Source: Marinomonas posidonica IVIA-Po-181
GTDB taxonomy: Bacteria; Pseudomonadota; Gammaproteobacteria; Pseudomonadales; Marinomonadaceae
Length of the DNA stretch: 64,000 bases
Reading direction: 5' to 3'
NCBI RefSeq assembly: GCF_000214215.1
Contig: NC_015559.1
Location: 2,777,001 to 2,841,000 of the forward strand
The translations under genes were made by a program, and so were the position numbers. A model generated the notes under the pieces. That model ran no database searches. It was not told the origin of the DNA and saw only the letters and a program-made list of their open reading frames with translations. Of the stretch, positions 26,724-36,263 are shown one piece after another. Numbering within the stretch: position 1 is the stretch's first letter; each line of letters begins with the position of its first letter.

Positions 26724-28732
26724 TGTCTGATTCCCAAACAATATTGCATGAAATTACGGCGCTTTTAGCACAAAAAATCAATGTAAATGCAGACAGCATT
26801 TCCCCTAATGACAACCTTTACGCATTAGGACTAGATTCAATCACCCTAATGGGGATTGTGGCTCACTGGCGTGCGCAAGGCTATCTAGTAAATTTCACCG
26901 CTTTGTCATCCAAACCATGCGTGAATGACTGGGTTAATATATTAGCTAATGCCAAACACCCTGAGCACGCTTCTGCTCCTCAAGCCACACAGAAAATCGC
27001 TTCAACACCAACCGAAAAAGCATTTCCACTTGCCCCAATGCAACAAGCCTACTGGTTAGGTCGCAACCCTGAACAACCTCTTGGTGGCGTCTCTGCGCAT
27101 TTATATACCGAGTTTGAAAGCGACAACCAGATCGTCCCAGAAACCCTTGAAAAAGCTTTAAATAAATTAGCTGAACGTCATTCTTCTCTCAGGTTAATAG
27201 TGACCCGAGATGGTCAACAAATTCACAAATTAAGTGAAAACAGCACACCTATTCCTCTAGTGATTAATGACTTACGTGAAAAAGACGCTACCACAATTGA
27301 ACAAACACTAGAAAATACACGTCAGCTGCTTTCATCACAGATGCTCGATATTGAAAATGGTGAAGTGCTTGCCATTGCCTTAAGCCAATTACCCAATGGT
27401 GGCAGCCGATTGCACCTAGATGTGGATATGGTGGCCGCTGATGCCGTGAGTTACCGAGTACTGCTACGTGAACTTGCCATGCTCTATCAAAACCCAGAAA
27501 TCGAACTTGCTGAACTACCTATGAGCTTCAGTGATTGCCGTCACAATATAGAACAGAACTATTCAGACGTGAAAAAGCGCTCTGGTGAATGGTGGAATAA
27601 TCGTCTTCACCAAATGCCTGAAGGCCCAAAACTTCCGTTAAAAACCAGCCTATTCGAAACAAAGAATACTCAGCCACATACCACAAGACGTCACTTTTAT
27701 TTTGATTCCACACTGCGTGATCAGCTTTATCAAGTATGTCGTGAACACAACCTTACACCGGCTACTGTCTTAGCAACGGTGTTAGCAGAAACACTTGCCG
27801 GCTGGAGCAGTAACTCACACTTCCTTATTAATGTGCCTTTATTCCTTCGCCCAATCGATGGACCTGATCTATCAGGCGTTGTCGGTGATTTTAGCAGTTC
27901 AATCATGCTTGAAGTGAATTTAAGCGAAGTAGAGACATTCCTTGACCGTGCCAAAACAATCCAATCACAACTACATGAAGACGCCTCCTATGCGGACTAT
28001 AACGGCGTTCAAGTATTACGTGATATTGGCCGCTTAAAAGGCCATCAAGTTACCGCCCCCATCGTCTTTACCAGTGCTTTAAACCTTGGAGAACTATTTG
28101 AACCTGTCGTACGAGACGTCTTTGGCGACCCAATATGGATCATCTCTCAAGGCCCTCAAGTATTACTGGATACCCAAATAACCGAACTGGATGGTGGCTT
28201 ACTGCTCAACTGGGACTGTCGAGAAGACATGTTTATTGATGGTGTCTTGGATGCCATGTTTGAATTTTTCCATACCTCTGTTCTTGCCCTTGCTAATAAA
28301 GCTGACACTTGGTCTCAGTGCCTATCCGATAATTTACCGAGCGAGAGAATACAAGCCGAAACAAGCAACAACGAAACGTTAGCACCTGAACAAGAAGCTG
28401 TTTTACCAACCACCACAACAGAAAAAGCGGTTGCCTCAATCTGGTCAGAAACCATTGGCTCTAAAACAGATGACATCAACCTCAATTTGTTTGCCTCTGG
28501 TGGTGACTCCGTTTTAGCCACAACGCTAGTAGCCAAACTAAGAGAGGTTTTTGGCGTCGACTCCATTGACCTTAAAGCCCTGTTTAACGCCCCAAGCATT
28601 GCTGGTGCAGTTAGCTCTATCATTGCTACATGTGGCGATGAAATGGTGAATGAAATCGCGACTTTCTATTGCGAAATCATTGAGTTAGATGATGAAAGTA
28701 TCAAAGCAGAATTAGAAGGCACTGTATTATGA
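26723..28732 (+). CDS. NRPS: aryl/peptidyl carrier, heterocyclization domain, peptidyl carrier
   Basis: The 669-residue protein has an N-terminal carrier (serine in LGLDSIT near residue 40, aryl-carrier style). A heterocyclization domain follows, with PMQQAYWLGRN and LGGVSAH near 110-130 and the cyclization motif D-x4-D-x2-S as DMVAADAVS near 235-243, replacing HHxxxDG. A C-terminal carrier has its serine in SGGDSVLATT near 596. No adenylation domain is present, matching the free-standing ligases on both sides. Predicted work: salicyl on carrier 1, threonine on carrier 2, condensation and cyclodehydration to salicyl-methyloxazoline, passed to the large NRPS. The layout resembles pieces of the pseudomonine and acinetobactin systems. 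Confidence 0.9.
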   Translation: MSDSQTILHEITALLAQKINVNADSISPNDNLYALGLDSITLMGIVAHWRAQGYLVNFTALSSKPCVNDWVNILANAKHPEHASAPQATQKIASTPTEKAFPLAPMQQAYWLGRNPEQPLGGVSAHLYTEFESDNQIVPETLEKALNKLAERHSSLRLIVTRDGQQIHKLSENSTPIPLVINDLREKDATTIEQTLENTRQLLSSQMLDIENGEVLAIALSQLPNGGSRLHLDVDMVAADAVSYRVLLRELAMLYQNPEIELAELPMSFSDCRHNIEQNYSDVKKRSGEWWNNRLHQMPEGPKLPLKTSLFETKNTQPHTTRRHFYFDSTLRDQLYQVCREHNLTPATVLATVLAETLAGWSSNSHFLINVPLFLRPIDGPDLSGVVGDFSSSIMLEVNLSEVETFLDRAKTIQSQLHEDASYADYNGVQVLRDIGRLKGHQVTAPIVFTSALNLGELFEPVVRDVFGDPIWIISQGPQVLLDTQITELDGGLLLNWDCREDMFIDGVLDAMFEFFHTSVLALANKADTWSQCLSDNLPSERIQAETSNNETLAPEQEAVLPTTTTEKAVASIWSETIGSKTDDINLNLFASGGDSVLATTLVAKLREVFGVDSIDLKALFNAPSIAGAVSSIIATCGDEMVNEIATFYCEIIELDDESIKAELEGTVL

Positions 28733-30399
28733 ATGCGGCATTCGATGGACTTACTCCGTGGCCAGAAGAATTGGCAGAAACCTATTGCAAAGGCGGTTAT
28801 TGGCAAAACCAAAACCTAGCCAGCTGGTTTGCTGAGAAAGTCTCTAATAAAGAAAACATTGTTCTCAGTGGACTGGGGATAGATGGTAAGCCTCAGGACC
28901 TCACAGGGAAAGAATTACACCTTTGCGTGCAGGAACTTGCGCAAGGCTTGGCGAAACTAGACATTCAACCAAGTGAGAAAGTGGTATTACAAATGGGTAA
29001 TACCAATAGCTTTGTTATTACCTTGTTTGCACTGTTTGAACTAGGTGCTATTCCAGTGATGGCACTGCCTGGCCATAGGTATAGAGAAATAGAACATTTC
29101 CTTAACCTAACCAAGGCTCGTACATGGATTGCAGGAGACATTGAAGAAAACTCTCCTATTCCAGACTTGGCCGTTAAGCTAAAAGAAGGTGTACCTAGCT
29201 TACAAAATATCATTCTTGATAAACAAGATACTGGCTCGTTTCACTCATTAGGGTCCTTACTAAAAAAAGGGAATAAAAAGTTTGAAAGCACCAATCTCGG
29301 TCATGCAACTGACCCAGCTGGAATAGCTGTATTGTTATGCTCAGGTGGCACAACTGGATTACCTAAGCTGATTCCTCGAACGCATCGTGATTATCTATTC
29401 AATGCAAAAGCCAGCGCTGAAGTATGTGAATTAGATGAAAATGATGGCTATTTAGTCGCATTACCAGCAGGACACAACTTCCCATTGGCTTGCCCGGGGA
29501 TTTTAGGCGCCTTCGAACAAGGTGCTAAAGTGGTTATGTGCCCTTCTCCTAGCCCAGACATTGCCTACCAATGGATCACAGATACCAATGCCACTGTTAC
29601 CGCCCTCGTCCCTCCCCTAGTTCGAGTATGGCTACAAAATGCTGAGCTTGGCTTTAAAGCCCCAAGCACATTGAGAATGCTGCAAGTAGGTGGATCACGC
29701 CTAGATGCAGATTTAGCCCAATGTATTCCGAATAAGTTAAGCTGCAAATTACAGCAAGTATTCGGCATGGCCGAAGGCCTATTAAACTTCACTCGCAGTA
29801 AAGACCCAGACCTTTTGGTACAAAAAACACAAGGTCGACCTTTGTCTGAGCTGGATGAAATTCGAATAGTTGATAGCCAAGGACAAGACGTACCCAATGG
29901 CCAACGAGGCGAACTTTGGACAAGAGGCCCTTACACTTTAAGAGGTTATTACAAGGACCCAAAAGCAAATGATTCTTCATTTTCGGCAGATGGTTATTAC
30001 AAATCAGGCGACCTTGTCCGCCGTTTAAGTTCTGGTCACCTTATTGTTGAGGGACGTATAAAAGAAGTCATTCGTAGAGGCGCAGAGACCATACCAGCAG
30101 AATCTCTCGAGACGCACTTAAGCCTACATTCAGAGATTCAAGCCGCCGCGGTGATTGGACTACCTTGCGAACGTTTAGGACAGCAAGTATGCGCTGTACT
30201 GGTTAACAAAGAAGAGACAGATCTAACACTGACGCTAAATGAAGTCCGTCATTTCTTAATTGAAGAAGGCGTTGCGCATTTTATGCTGCCCGATTCAATC
30301 GAATATGTGCCTGAACTTCCTCTTACTGCTGTAGGTAAAGTGGCCTACCAACAATTGATCTCAAAATTTTCTCCCCCTTCACCTGAGACCACATATTAA
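28729..30399 (+). CDS. Salicylate-AMP ligase (PchD/YbtE/MbtA type)
   Basis: The 556-residue ligase has core LCSGGTTGLPKLIPRTHRDY (about residue 203), QVFGMAEGLLNFT, and a final lysine in LTAVGKVAY. Its pocket reads N-F-C-A-Q-G-V-L-N-K: N, F and C from HNFPLACPG, L and N from GLLNFT. Dihydroxybenzoate enzymes such as DhbE and EntE carry Y, S and V at the second, third and eighth places; F, C and L mark salicylate activators. This agrees with the salicylate synthase in the same operon. It overlaps the previous gene by four bases (ATGA) and should load the N-terminal carrier of that protein. Confidence 0.9.
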   Translation: MNAAFDGLTPWPEELAETYCKGGYWQNQNLASWFAEKVSNKENIVLSGLGIDGKPQDLTGKELHLCVQELAQGLAKLDIQPSEKVVLQMGNTNSFVITLFALFELGAIPVMALPGHRYREIEHFLNLTKARTWIAGDIEENSPIPDLAVKLKEGVPSLQNIILDKQDTGSFHSLGSLLKKGNKKFESTNLGHATDPAGIAVLLCSGGTTGLPKLIPRTHRDYLFNAKASAEVCELDENDGYLVALPAGHNFPLACPGILGAFEQGAKVVMCPSPSPDIAYQWITDTNATVTALVPPLVRVWLQNAELGFKAPSTLRMLQVGGSRLDADLAQCIPNKLSCKLQQVFGMAEGLLNFTRSKDPDLLVQKTQGRPLSELDEIRIVDSQGQDVPNGQRGELWTRGPYTLRGYYKDPKANDSSFSADGYYKSGDLVRRLSSGHLIVEGRIKEVIRRGAETIPAESLETHLSLHSEIQAAAVIGLPCERLGQQVCAVLVNKEETDLTLTLNEVRHFLIEEGVAHFMLPDSIEYVPELPLTAVGKVAYQQLISKFSPPSPETTY

Positions 30400-30413
30400 G
30401 GAATATTTCTATT

Positions 30414-31247
30414 ATGACAAATGACACTTTCAGCAAGTCGTTCACCCAAACTAAGGACTCTAAAGTTACTCAGCCAGAATGGTCAGCAAGCGAATATGAA
30501 GAAGGCAATGAAGGGCAATTCCAAGCGGCTTGTCATGCCATGGAATCCATTAATGCTTGGAATACCAGAGACAAAGGCTATGCCGCCGATATTGGTTGTG
30601 GCAGTGGTCGATTAGTGGAAGCACTGGCTCGTAAAGGAGGTTGGCAAGTCGATGCAAAAGATGTGTCCCAATCTATGATCGATGCCGTTATAAAACGCTG
30701 TGAAGGTTTACCCGTTACCGCCAGTGTGTGTGACGCCAGTGATCTATCATTGGAAAAAAATAAGTACGCGCTTGTGTCTAGTTGCTGGATGTTGCATTGG
30801 CTTAAAAACGCAACCAACACATTAGAGCAAATGGTCAACGCACTTACCCCATCTGGCAACTTAGTACTGCAATGGAGTTGTGGACAACCTAGATCCGAAG
30901 GGTTTCTGTTACGAGACACACTGCAAGAAGTTTTCGACCGTCCTAAATGGATCGAACGACTAAAATCCGCGCCGCTGGCAATGTATCACCATCCAATAGA
31001 AGAAATGAGTAGCCTGCTTGAGAGTATGGGGCTAGAAATCGTTTCTACCCGCGAAAATATTCTTATCAGTGGCGGTGAAAATATTGCCGGCCTAAAACGC
31101 TCACTACGTTCCGCTGCCTTTGCCGCGCAAACCGTTGTATTGGGTGACGATGTAGATGAACTGATCGATGAAAGTTTGTACTTATTAAACGCACGAAATG
31201 CGCTGCGTATCTCAAACACGGAAATCATTGCTCGAAAACCTGACTAA
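30414..31247 (+). CDS. Class I SAM-dependent methyltransferase (siderophore tailoring, predicted)
   Basis: The 277-residue protein has the SAM-binding motif ADIGCGSGRLVEALA (about residue 57), an acidic strand end (DAKDVSQSMID) and the LHWLKN segment of BioC/ubiquinone-type methyltransferases. It lies 14 bases after the salicylate ligase with AAGGA before the ATG, so it is co-transcribed. A role in methylating the siderophore (oxygen, nitrogen or oxazoline side) is inferred from position only. A BioC function is unlikely because no biotin genes are near. The C-terminal 60 residues are helix-rich without a known motif. Confidence 0.82.
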   Translation: MTNDTFSKSFTQTKDSKVTQPEWSASEYEEGNEGQFQAACHAMESINAWNTRDKGYAADIGCGSGRLVEALARKGGWQVDAKDVSQSMIDAVIKRCEGLPVTASVCDASDLSLEKNKYALVSSCWMLHWLKNATNTLEQMVNALTPSGNLVLQWSCGQPRSEGFLLRDTLQEVFDRPKWIERLKSAPLAMYHHPIEEMSSLLESMGLEIVSTRENILISGGENIAGLKRSLRSAAFAAQTVVLGDDVDELIDESLYLLNARNALRISNTEIIARKPD

Positions 31248-31293
31248 AAATGCCCTCACAATCCGCAAGGGTATAAAAAATATCAGCCCTATC

Positions 31294-31316
31294 AGCCAAC
31301 TAAAAAGGAGTTGGCT
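31294..31316 (+). repeat. Small hairpin ahead of the 156-residue unknown gene
   Basis: AGCCAACT, loop AAAAAGG, AGTTGGCT. It includes an AAGGAG sequence and could be a weak processing or attenuation hairpin in the 92-base gap. No T-run follows. Confidence 0.45.
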
Positions 31317-31339
31317 AACGTTAACTTATGGAGATACTT

Positions 31340-31810
31340 ATGAGCTTATTAGCCCATGAAACCAAACACTGTCCCCTAATGCTCGCTATCGCTAAAGGCA
31401 AGCCAACTATGGAACAACATTTAGAGTCATTAACCCATTGGGATAATTGGTTTGCCGATGAAAAACCCATTCATGTAATACGTTTTTTTGATGATGCTGA
31501 CTCCCTTCATCCGCCTTCAGGTGCAGGCAAAGAGACCAAGAAATGGATGAATGAAGGCGCCGACAATAAATTCCGCGCCTTTATAAAACATATGATGATT
31601 GTTGTGCCAGAAGACCAATATGAACGTATGAAAAATATGAGTGTCACAAAAGTGTTTGGCATCCCTGGAGGCATATTCCCTTCCACCGATGACGCGTTCG
31701 AATGGTTAGCTCAGCAGGCTGACACAGATATTTTTGACCATGATGATGCTTGGCGAAATGACATAAAAGAAACAATCAGAGCACACCTTGTAGAAGAACT
31801 ACCAAAGTAA
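31340..31810 (+). CDS. Unknown 156-residue protein in the siderophore operon
   Basis: I do not recognise this family. The product is soluble, starts MSLLAHETKHCPLML, and is mixed charged and aromatic. Notable parts are HWDNWFADEKPIHVIRFFDD, a GAGKETKKW segment (not a true P-loop), MMIVVPEDQYERM and KVFGIPGGIFPS. There is no signal peptide or membrane span. The ATG at 31340 has GGAG six bases upstream; an ATG at 31328 would add four residues. It lies between the methyltransferase and the transporter, so a role in siderophore assembly, release or iron removal is plausible. A distant STAS/SpoIIAA-like fold is possible but not supported by a motif. Confidence 0.8.
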   Translation: MSLLAHETKHCPLMLAIAKGKPTMEQHLESLTHWDNWFADEKPIHVIRFFDDADSLHPPSGAGKETKKWMNEGADNKFRAFIKHMMIVVPEDQYERMKNMSVTKVFGIPGGIFPSTDDAFEWLAQQADTDIFDHDDAWRNDIKETIRAHLVEELPK

Positions 31811-31847
31811 AAACAGCCATGCCACCAACTAAATTTAGAGGTAAAAA

Positions 31848-33047
31848 ATGACAACATATAAACGCTCTACTTGGTCGTTATTGTTTAGCTTATACGCTAC
31901 ACAATATGTAGGGATTAGCTTTTTATTGGTGGCACTAGTGGCTATTTTACGCAGCCAGGGAATGCCTTTAGAGAAACTAAGTATTGTGTATAGCCTAGGT
32001 GTTTTCTGGGTATTTAAGTTTCTTTGGGCACCTTTGATTGACCGTTTTTCATTGCGTCGATTTGGTCATTACCGAACTTGGCTGCTGACTTTACAGGCCG
32101 CCATGATGATCAACTTAATTATTCTAGGATTTTATGATCTCTCAACCGACTTTGTATTAGTCATGTCTCTTTGCGCTACATTCTCATTTTTCTCCGCAAC
32201 TCAAGATGTGGCGGTGGACGGTTTAGCTTGTCGCCTTCTCGATGTGAACAGTCGTGGAGTGGGAAATGGCATACAGCAAGCTGGCACCATGTTTGGGAGC
32301 TTGGTTGGCAGTGGTTTGGTATTGTCTATTTACCCAATGCTAGGATGGCTTGGCTGTATGTTGCTTATGGCAGGACTGACCGGTATCTCTTGGCTTCAGC
32401 TAATTTTCTATAAAGAACCGACTGGAAAGGTACGACCCCAAATAGGCTATAAACGTTTAGTGGGATTTTGGCGGTACGTATCAAAACCATGGCTGGTGCT
32501 TTTGTTTCTGTACCCAATAGGTGGCGGTATGGCATACGCCATCATTAACCCTATGCTTGTCGATATAGGCTGGTCGTTAAGTAGTATTGGAACAGCTATA
32601 TACCTTGTGGCAACACCATTTGGTATCGTCTCAGCATTAATTGCAGGAAAACTCATTCAGCTCGTTGGAAGACGCAAAGCTCTGCTTGGCTTAATGTCTA
32701 CGCAAGCCTTGTTTTTGTTGGTGCTACTCATTCCTGCTTACGGTGTGAATGAGACACTCCCTGTATACGCATGCCTTATCACGTATTTTATTGTCCATTC
32801 CCCGATACCTGCCGTGCTGTATACCCTAATGATGGATCAAACAGATCAAAGGACGCCTGCAACGGATTTTACCATTCAAGCCAGTACTCTCATGCTTATT
32901 GGTATTATCACATCTGGCGCAAGCACGGCATTAGCAGGTGCATTCGGCTACATTGCTGTTATCTGGATGGCTTCCGCAATGTGTGTTGTGGCGTTTATTG
33001 CCGTATGGTTTCTAGGCACAACAAACAGACTCACAGCTTCCACATAA
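31848..33047 (+). CDS. MFS siderophore transporter of the RhtX/FptX type
   Basis: The 399-residue protein has about 12 hydrophobic spans. Its start, WSLLFSLYATQYVGISFLLV, then FWVFKFLWAPLIDRF and FSATQDVAVDGLACRLL, matches the AmpG-like RhtX/FptX group that imports ferric siderophores (rhizobactin 1021, pyochelin) across the inner membrane without an ABC system. It is the last gene of the cluster, 37 bases after the unknown gene, and no ABC importer is present in the cluster. It would be the inner-membrane partner of the TonB receptor at 14383-16431. Export by this protein is a less likely alternative. Confidence 0.87.
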   Translation: MTTYKRSTWSLLFSLYATQYVGISFLLVALVAILRSQGMPLEKLSIVYSLGVFWVFKFLWAPLIDRFSLRRFGHYRTWLLTLQAAMMINLIILGFYDLSTDFVLVMSLCATFSFFSATQDVAVDGLACRLLDVNSRGVGNGIQQAGTMFGSLVGSGLVLSIYPMLGWLGCMLLMAGLTGISWLQLIFYKEPTGKVRPQIGYKRLVGFWRYVSKPWLVLLFLYPIGGGMAYAIINPMLVDIGWSLSSIGTAIYLVATPFGIVSALIAGKLIQLVGRRKALLGLMSTQALFLLVLLIPAYGVNETLPVYACLITYFIVHSPIPAVLYTLMMDQTDQRTPATDFTIQASTLMLIGIITSGASTALAGAFGYIAVIWMASAMCVVAFIAVWFLGTTNRLTAST

Positions 33048-33617
33048 GTGTTTTAAATACGACGCAAGATGCTTAAAGACGTCCTTGCAACTAACGATCA
33101 GTCAGCCTGCAAAATAGAAAATAAGTGCGATTCTGTAAAAGAGACATGAAAGAAGCCAGCTGCTGAAGTTAGAACTACAATGAGAAAGAACAGGAAGTTT
33201 GGTTTGGTATGGAACGCTGTTAAACGTATAAAGAGATAATGAGCCATTGGTGAAAACCTCGACGCGCTTTTTATGCAGTGAAAGATTGGCGAAAAGATTA
33301 AAGCGACTTTTTACGTTTTTCTGTAAAGAGTTTTTTTGCGCTAGACAAAAGATCCCCACTTCGTCTTCCCCTTGAAAAACTTTCCTTTCAAAGAAAATGG
33401 GAAGGAACACGAGATTTGGTATGGTTTGGAACGCTTTTAAACGTAAAAAGAGATAATGAGTCACTGGTGAAAACGCTCGACACGTTCCTGAATGTGCGAA
33501 AGGATTAAAAAGATTTTTTGGTTACTTTTGCATCGTTTGGCAAAAGTTACCCGCCTAGCAGGGCGGAAAAATAATGTTCCTCAACCAAAGCCATTCAGAG
33601 GGAACAAAAAACAGGCA
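33048..33617. other. Long intergenic region with duplicated segments
   Basis: I find no supported gene between the transporter stop and the tRNA-Val terminator. The region contains an imperfect direct duplication (33201-33266 and 33414-33484) and a repeat-like end, GGTTACTTTTG with CAAAAGTTACC, near 33530-33552. It looks like repeat-derived spacer DNA. Confidence 0.6.
33201..33484 (+). repeat. Imperfect direct duplication of about 68 bases
   Basis: 33201-33266 and 33414-33484 share blocks TTTGG, GGAACGCT, TTAAACGTA, AAGAGATAATGAG, TGGTGAAAAC and CTCGAC in the same order. The two copies start about 213 bases apart. Both are followed by GAAAG, GATTAAA and TTTTT-rich stretches, so the repeated unit may be longer. 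Confidence 0.75.
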
Positions 33618-33621
33618 CAAA

Positions 33622-33654
33622 AAAGCCCCGACCTTTTAAAAAGATCGGGGCTTT
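33622..33654 (-). terminator. Rho-independent terminator after tRNA-Val
   Basis: Read on the minus strand: AAAGCCCCGATC, loop with TTTTTAAAA, GGTCGGGGC, then TTTTTT. It directly follows the tRNA on that strand. Confidence 0.88.
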
Positions 33655-33660
33655 CGAATG

Positions 33661-33737
<77 letters not shown>

Positions 33738-33820
33738 AAAAAAGTGTTGGCTATTATACCCAGCGCTTTACGTTTGACAAGCTTTCTTACGCACTTTTTT
33801 AGTCTTTTCGTGATTTGCTT

Positions 33821-34009
33821 TTAGGCCTCGAGGGGAACCAGCAATTCGTGACCGATGACTTCATCAATCAGGTGATACGGCACCTTGTATTTCTTGTCTC
33901 GAAATTTCACTAAGGCAAAGTCGTAACACATTTCAATCACAGTGCAGTTAACGATCACACCATTATCAATCACTCGAACTATGTTGTAATTTCTCAAGGT
34001 AATCGCCAT
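33821..34009 (-). CDS. Small hypothetical protein, 62 residues
   Basis: I do not recognise the family. The product MAITLRNYNIVRVIDNGVIV continues with aromatic and charged residues (CYDFALVKFRDKKYKVPYHL) and would fold as a short beta-rich domain. The ATG at 34009 has GAGGTGA five bases upstream, an excellent ribosome site, which is why I accept it as a real gene. A TTG at 34012 would add one residue. It lies 26 bases downstream of uvrB on the same strand side and before tRNA-Val, possibly co-transcribed with neither. Confidence 0.65.
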   Translation of the reverse strand: MAITLRNYNIVRVIDNGVIVNCTVIEMCYDFALVKFRDKKYKVPYHLIDEVIGHELLVPLEA

Positions 34010-34037
34010 CAACTCACCTCTGATTGTAAATGCGTTA

Positions 34038-36062
34038 CTATTCGCCGACGTCTTTTAGTTTTTTCTGTAAGACACGAATCTGGTCACGATAGCCAGCGGC
34101 CAATTCAAACTTCAGCTCTTCTGACGCCTGTATCATTTCTTTTTGCAGTTGGATCATGGCTTTACGCACTTGTGCCACGTCATCCATGCTTTCCACTTGG
34201 TACTCTTTCGCGGTTTCTGCGACTTTCTTGGTCTTATTACCACGCTTCCCAGCCCCTGGGTTATAAGCACCTTCTAAGATATCTTCCACCGATTTATTAA
34301 TACCTGTCGGTGTAATGCCGTGCTTAGCATTATGTATTTGTTGTTTCTCTCGACGCCGTTCGGTCTCACTGATGGCACGTTCCATAGAACCTGTGATTCT
34401 GTCCGCGTATAAGATGGCTTTACCATTTACATTACGAGCAGCACGACCAATGGTCTGAATCAAAGAACGCTCGGAACGTAAGAAACCTTCTTTGTCCGCA
34501 TCTAAAATGGCCACCAGACTCACTTCAGGAATATCCAAACCTTCTCGCAGTAAGTTGATTCCCACCAGCACATCAAACTCGCCCAGACGTAAATCTCGAA
34601 TGATCTCAACCCGTTCTACGGTGTCGATATCAGAGTGCAAATAACGGACACGTACCCCATGATCATTTAGGTAATCGGTTAAATCTTCCGCCATGCGTTT
34701 GGTTAACGTTGTCACTAACACTCGCTCACCGATTACAGTGCGTTTGTTGATTTCCGACAACAAGTCATCCACTTGCGTGGCAACAGGTCGAACTTCCAAC
34801 TCTGGATCAATCAAGCCCGTCGGACGCACAATTTGCTCGACCACCCAATCCTGATGTTCTTCTTCGTACTTCCCCGGTGTCGCGGACACAAAGATGGTTT
34901 GTGGTTTGATCTGCTCCCATTCCTCAAAGCGCATCGGTCGGTTGTCTAACGCTGATGGCAAACGGAAGCCATATTCCACTAAGTTTTCTTTACGAGATCG
35001 ATCGCCTTTGTACATGGCACCAATTTGCGACACGGTCACATGAGACTCATCCACGACCAACAAGGCATTGGCGGGCAAATAATCAAACAAGGTCGGTGGT
35101 GGCGACCCTTCTTCTCGACCAGACAAATAACGCGAATAGTTTTCGATACCAGAGCAATAGCCGAGCTCTTGCATCATTTCCAGATCGTAACGGGTGCGTT
35201 GCTCTAGACGTTGTAATTCAACCAACTTGTTAAGGGATTTAAGCTGTTCAAGGCGCTGATCCAGCTCTACCTTAATTCGATCGATTGCCCCTTCAATGGT
35301 TTCTCTTGGTGTTACATAGTGGGTTTTAGGGTAAATCGTCACGCGAGGTACTTTGCGTAAGGTTTTATTGGTCAAAGGATCAATAAAGGACAAATTCTCG
35401 ACTTCATCATCAAACAATTCAATACGAATCGCCGTGTCTTCGGAATCCGCAGGAAAGACTTCAATGACATCGCCGCGCACACGGAAATTGCCACGCTCCA
35501 GTACTAAGTCATTACGACTGTATTGCAGCTCCGCCAAACGACGCAATACCGCTCGCTGATCGATACGATCACCTCGGTCCAGATGCAACATCATTTTTAG
35601 ATAGGATTGCGGGTCGCCCAAACCGTAAATCGCCGACACGGTCGCGACGATGATAACGTCTTCCCTTTCCAATAAAGCCTTGGTGGCAGACAGACGCATT
35701 TGTTCTATGTGTTCGTTGACGGAGGCATCTTTCTCGATAAAGGTATCTGACGCCGCCACATACGCTTCTGGCTGATAGTAATCATAATAAGAAACAAAAT
35801 ACTCGACGGCGTTGTGAGGAAAAAACTCCTTAAACTCTCCGTACAATTGCGCCGCTAGGGTTTTGTTGTGCGCCATGATGATGGTTGGGCGTTTCACCTG
35901 AGAGATAACATTCGCCACGGTATAGGTTTTACCGGATCCAGTCACCCCTAATAGGGTCTGGTGAGCCAAGCCAGCGTCAACCCCTTGCACCAATTTCTCA
36001 ATGGCTTTTGGCTGATCACCAGCCGGCGAATAAGATGAGACAACTTGAAACTCTTGCGACAC
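34038..36062 (-). CDS. uvrB: UvrABC excinuclease subunit B
   Basis: The 674-residue helicase-like protein has Walker A GVTGSGKT near residue 40, the beta-hairpin region with [25 protein letters not shown], the motif VI segment QTIGRAARN and a C-terminal UVR motif ([20 protein letters not shown]). It verifies damage after UvrA handover and directs UvrC incision. The GTG at 36062 gives the same length as the E. coli protein and has AGGA eight bases upstream; the frame can be opened to a TTG at 36089 but that adds unmatched residues. It stands alone, divergent from the persulfide dioxygenase-like gene. Confidence 0.95.
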   Translation of the reverse strand: MSQEFQVVSSYSPAGDQPKAIEKLVQGVDAGLAHQTLLGVTGSGKTYTVANVISQVKRPTIIMAHNKTLAAQLYGEFKEFFPHNAVEYFVSYYDYYQPEAYVAASDTFIEKDASVNEHIEQMRLSATKALLEREDVIIVATVSAIYGLGDPQSYLKMMLHLDRGDRIDQRAVLRRLAELQYSRNDLVLERGNFRVRGDVIEVFPADSEDTAIRIELFDDEVENLSFIDPLTNKTLRKVPRVTIYPKTHYVTPRETIEGAIDRIKVELDQRLEQLKSLNKLVELQRLEQRTRYDLEMMQELGYCSGIENYSRYLSGREEGSPPPTLFDYLPANALLVVDESHVTVSQIGAMYKGDRSRKENLVEYGFRLPSALDNRPMRFEEWEQIKPQTIFVSATPGKYEEEHQDWVVEQIVRPTGLIDPELEVRPVATQVDDLLSEINKRTVIGERVLVTTLTKRMAEDLTDYLNDHGVRVRYLHSDIDTVERVEIIRDLRLGEFDVLVGINLLREGLDIPEVSLVAILDADKEGFLRSERSLIQTIGRAARNVNGKAILYADRITGSMERAISETERRREKQQIHNAKHGITPTGINKSVEDILEGAYNPGAGKRGNKTKKVAETAKEYQVESMDDVAQVRKAMIQLQKEMIQASEELKFELAAGYRDQIRVLQKKLKDVGE

Positions 36063-36263
36063 GACTTTGTTCCTAAGCTTAAAAATCAATTCGATAGATT
36101 AGCAAAAATTCTCTCTCTCGTCTGGTCTTTCCACAGGCCTACTCCGATTGATTAAGATCAAACTCCACGATCTTTCCACAAACCGACAATACATTAGACT
36201 TTACTAATTTAATAGCCATATATAACATAATGAAATATACTTATAACCTAGTGAGGTTTTATA

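Noticed and set aside
31500-31560. P-loop in the unknown protein (GAGKETKK)
   Set aside because: The spacing does not match GxxxxGK[ST] and no Walker B is seen, so nucleotide binding is not supported.
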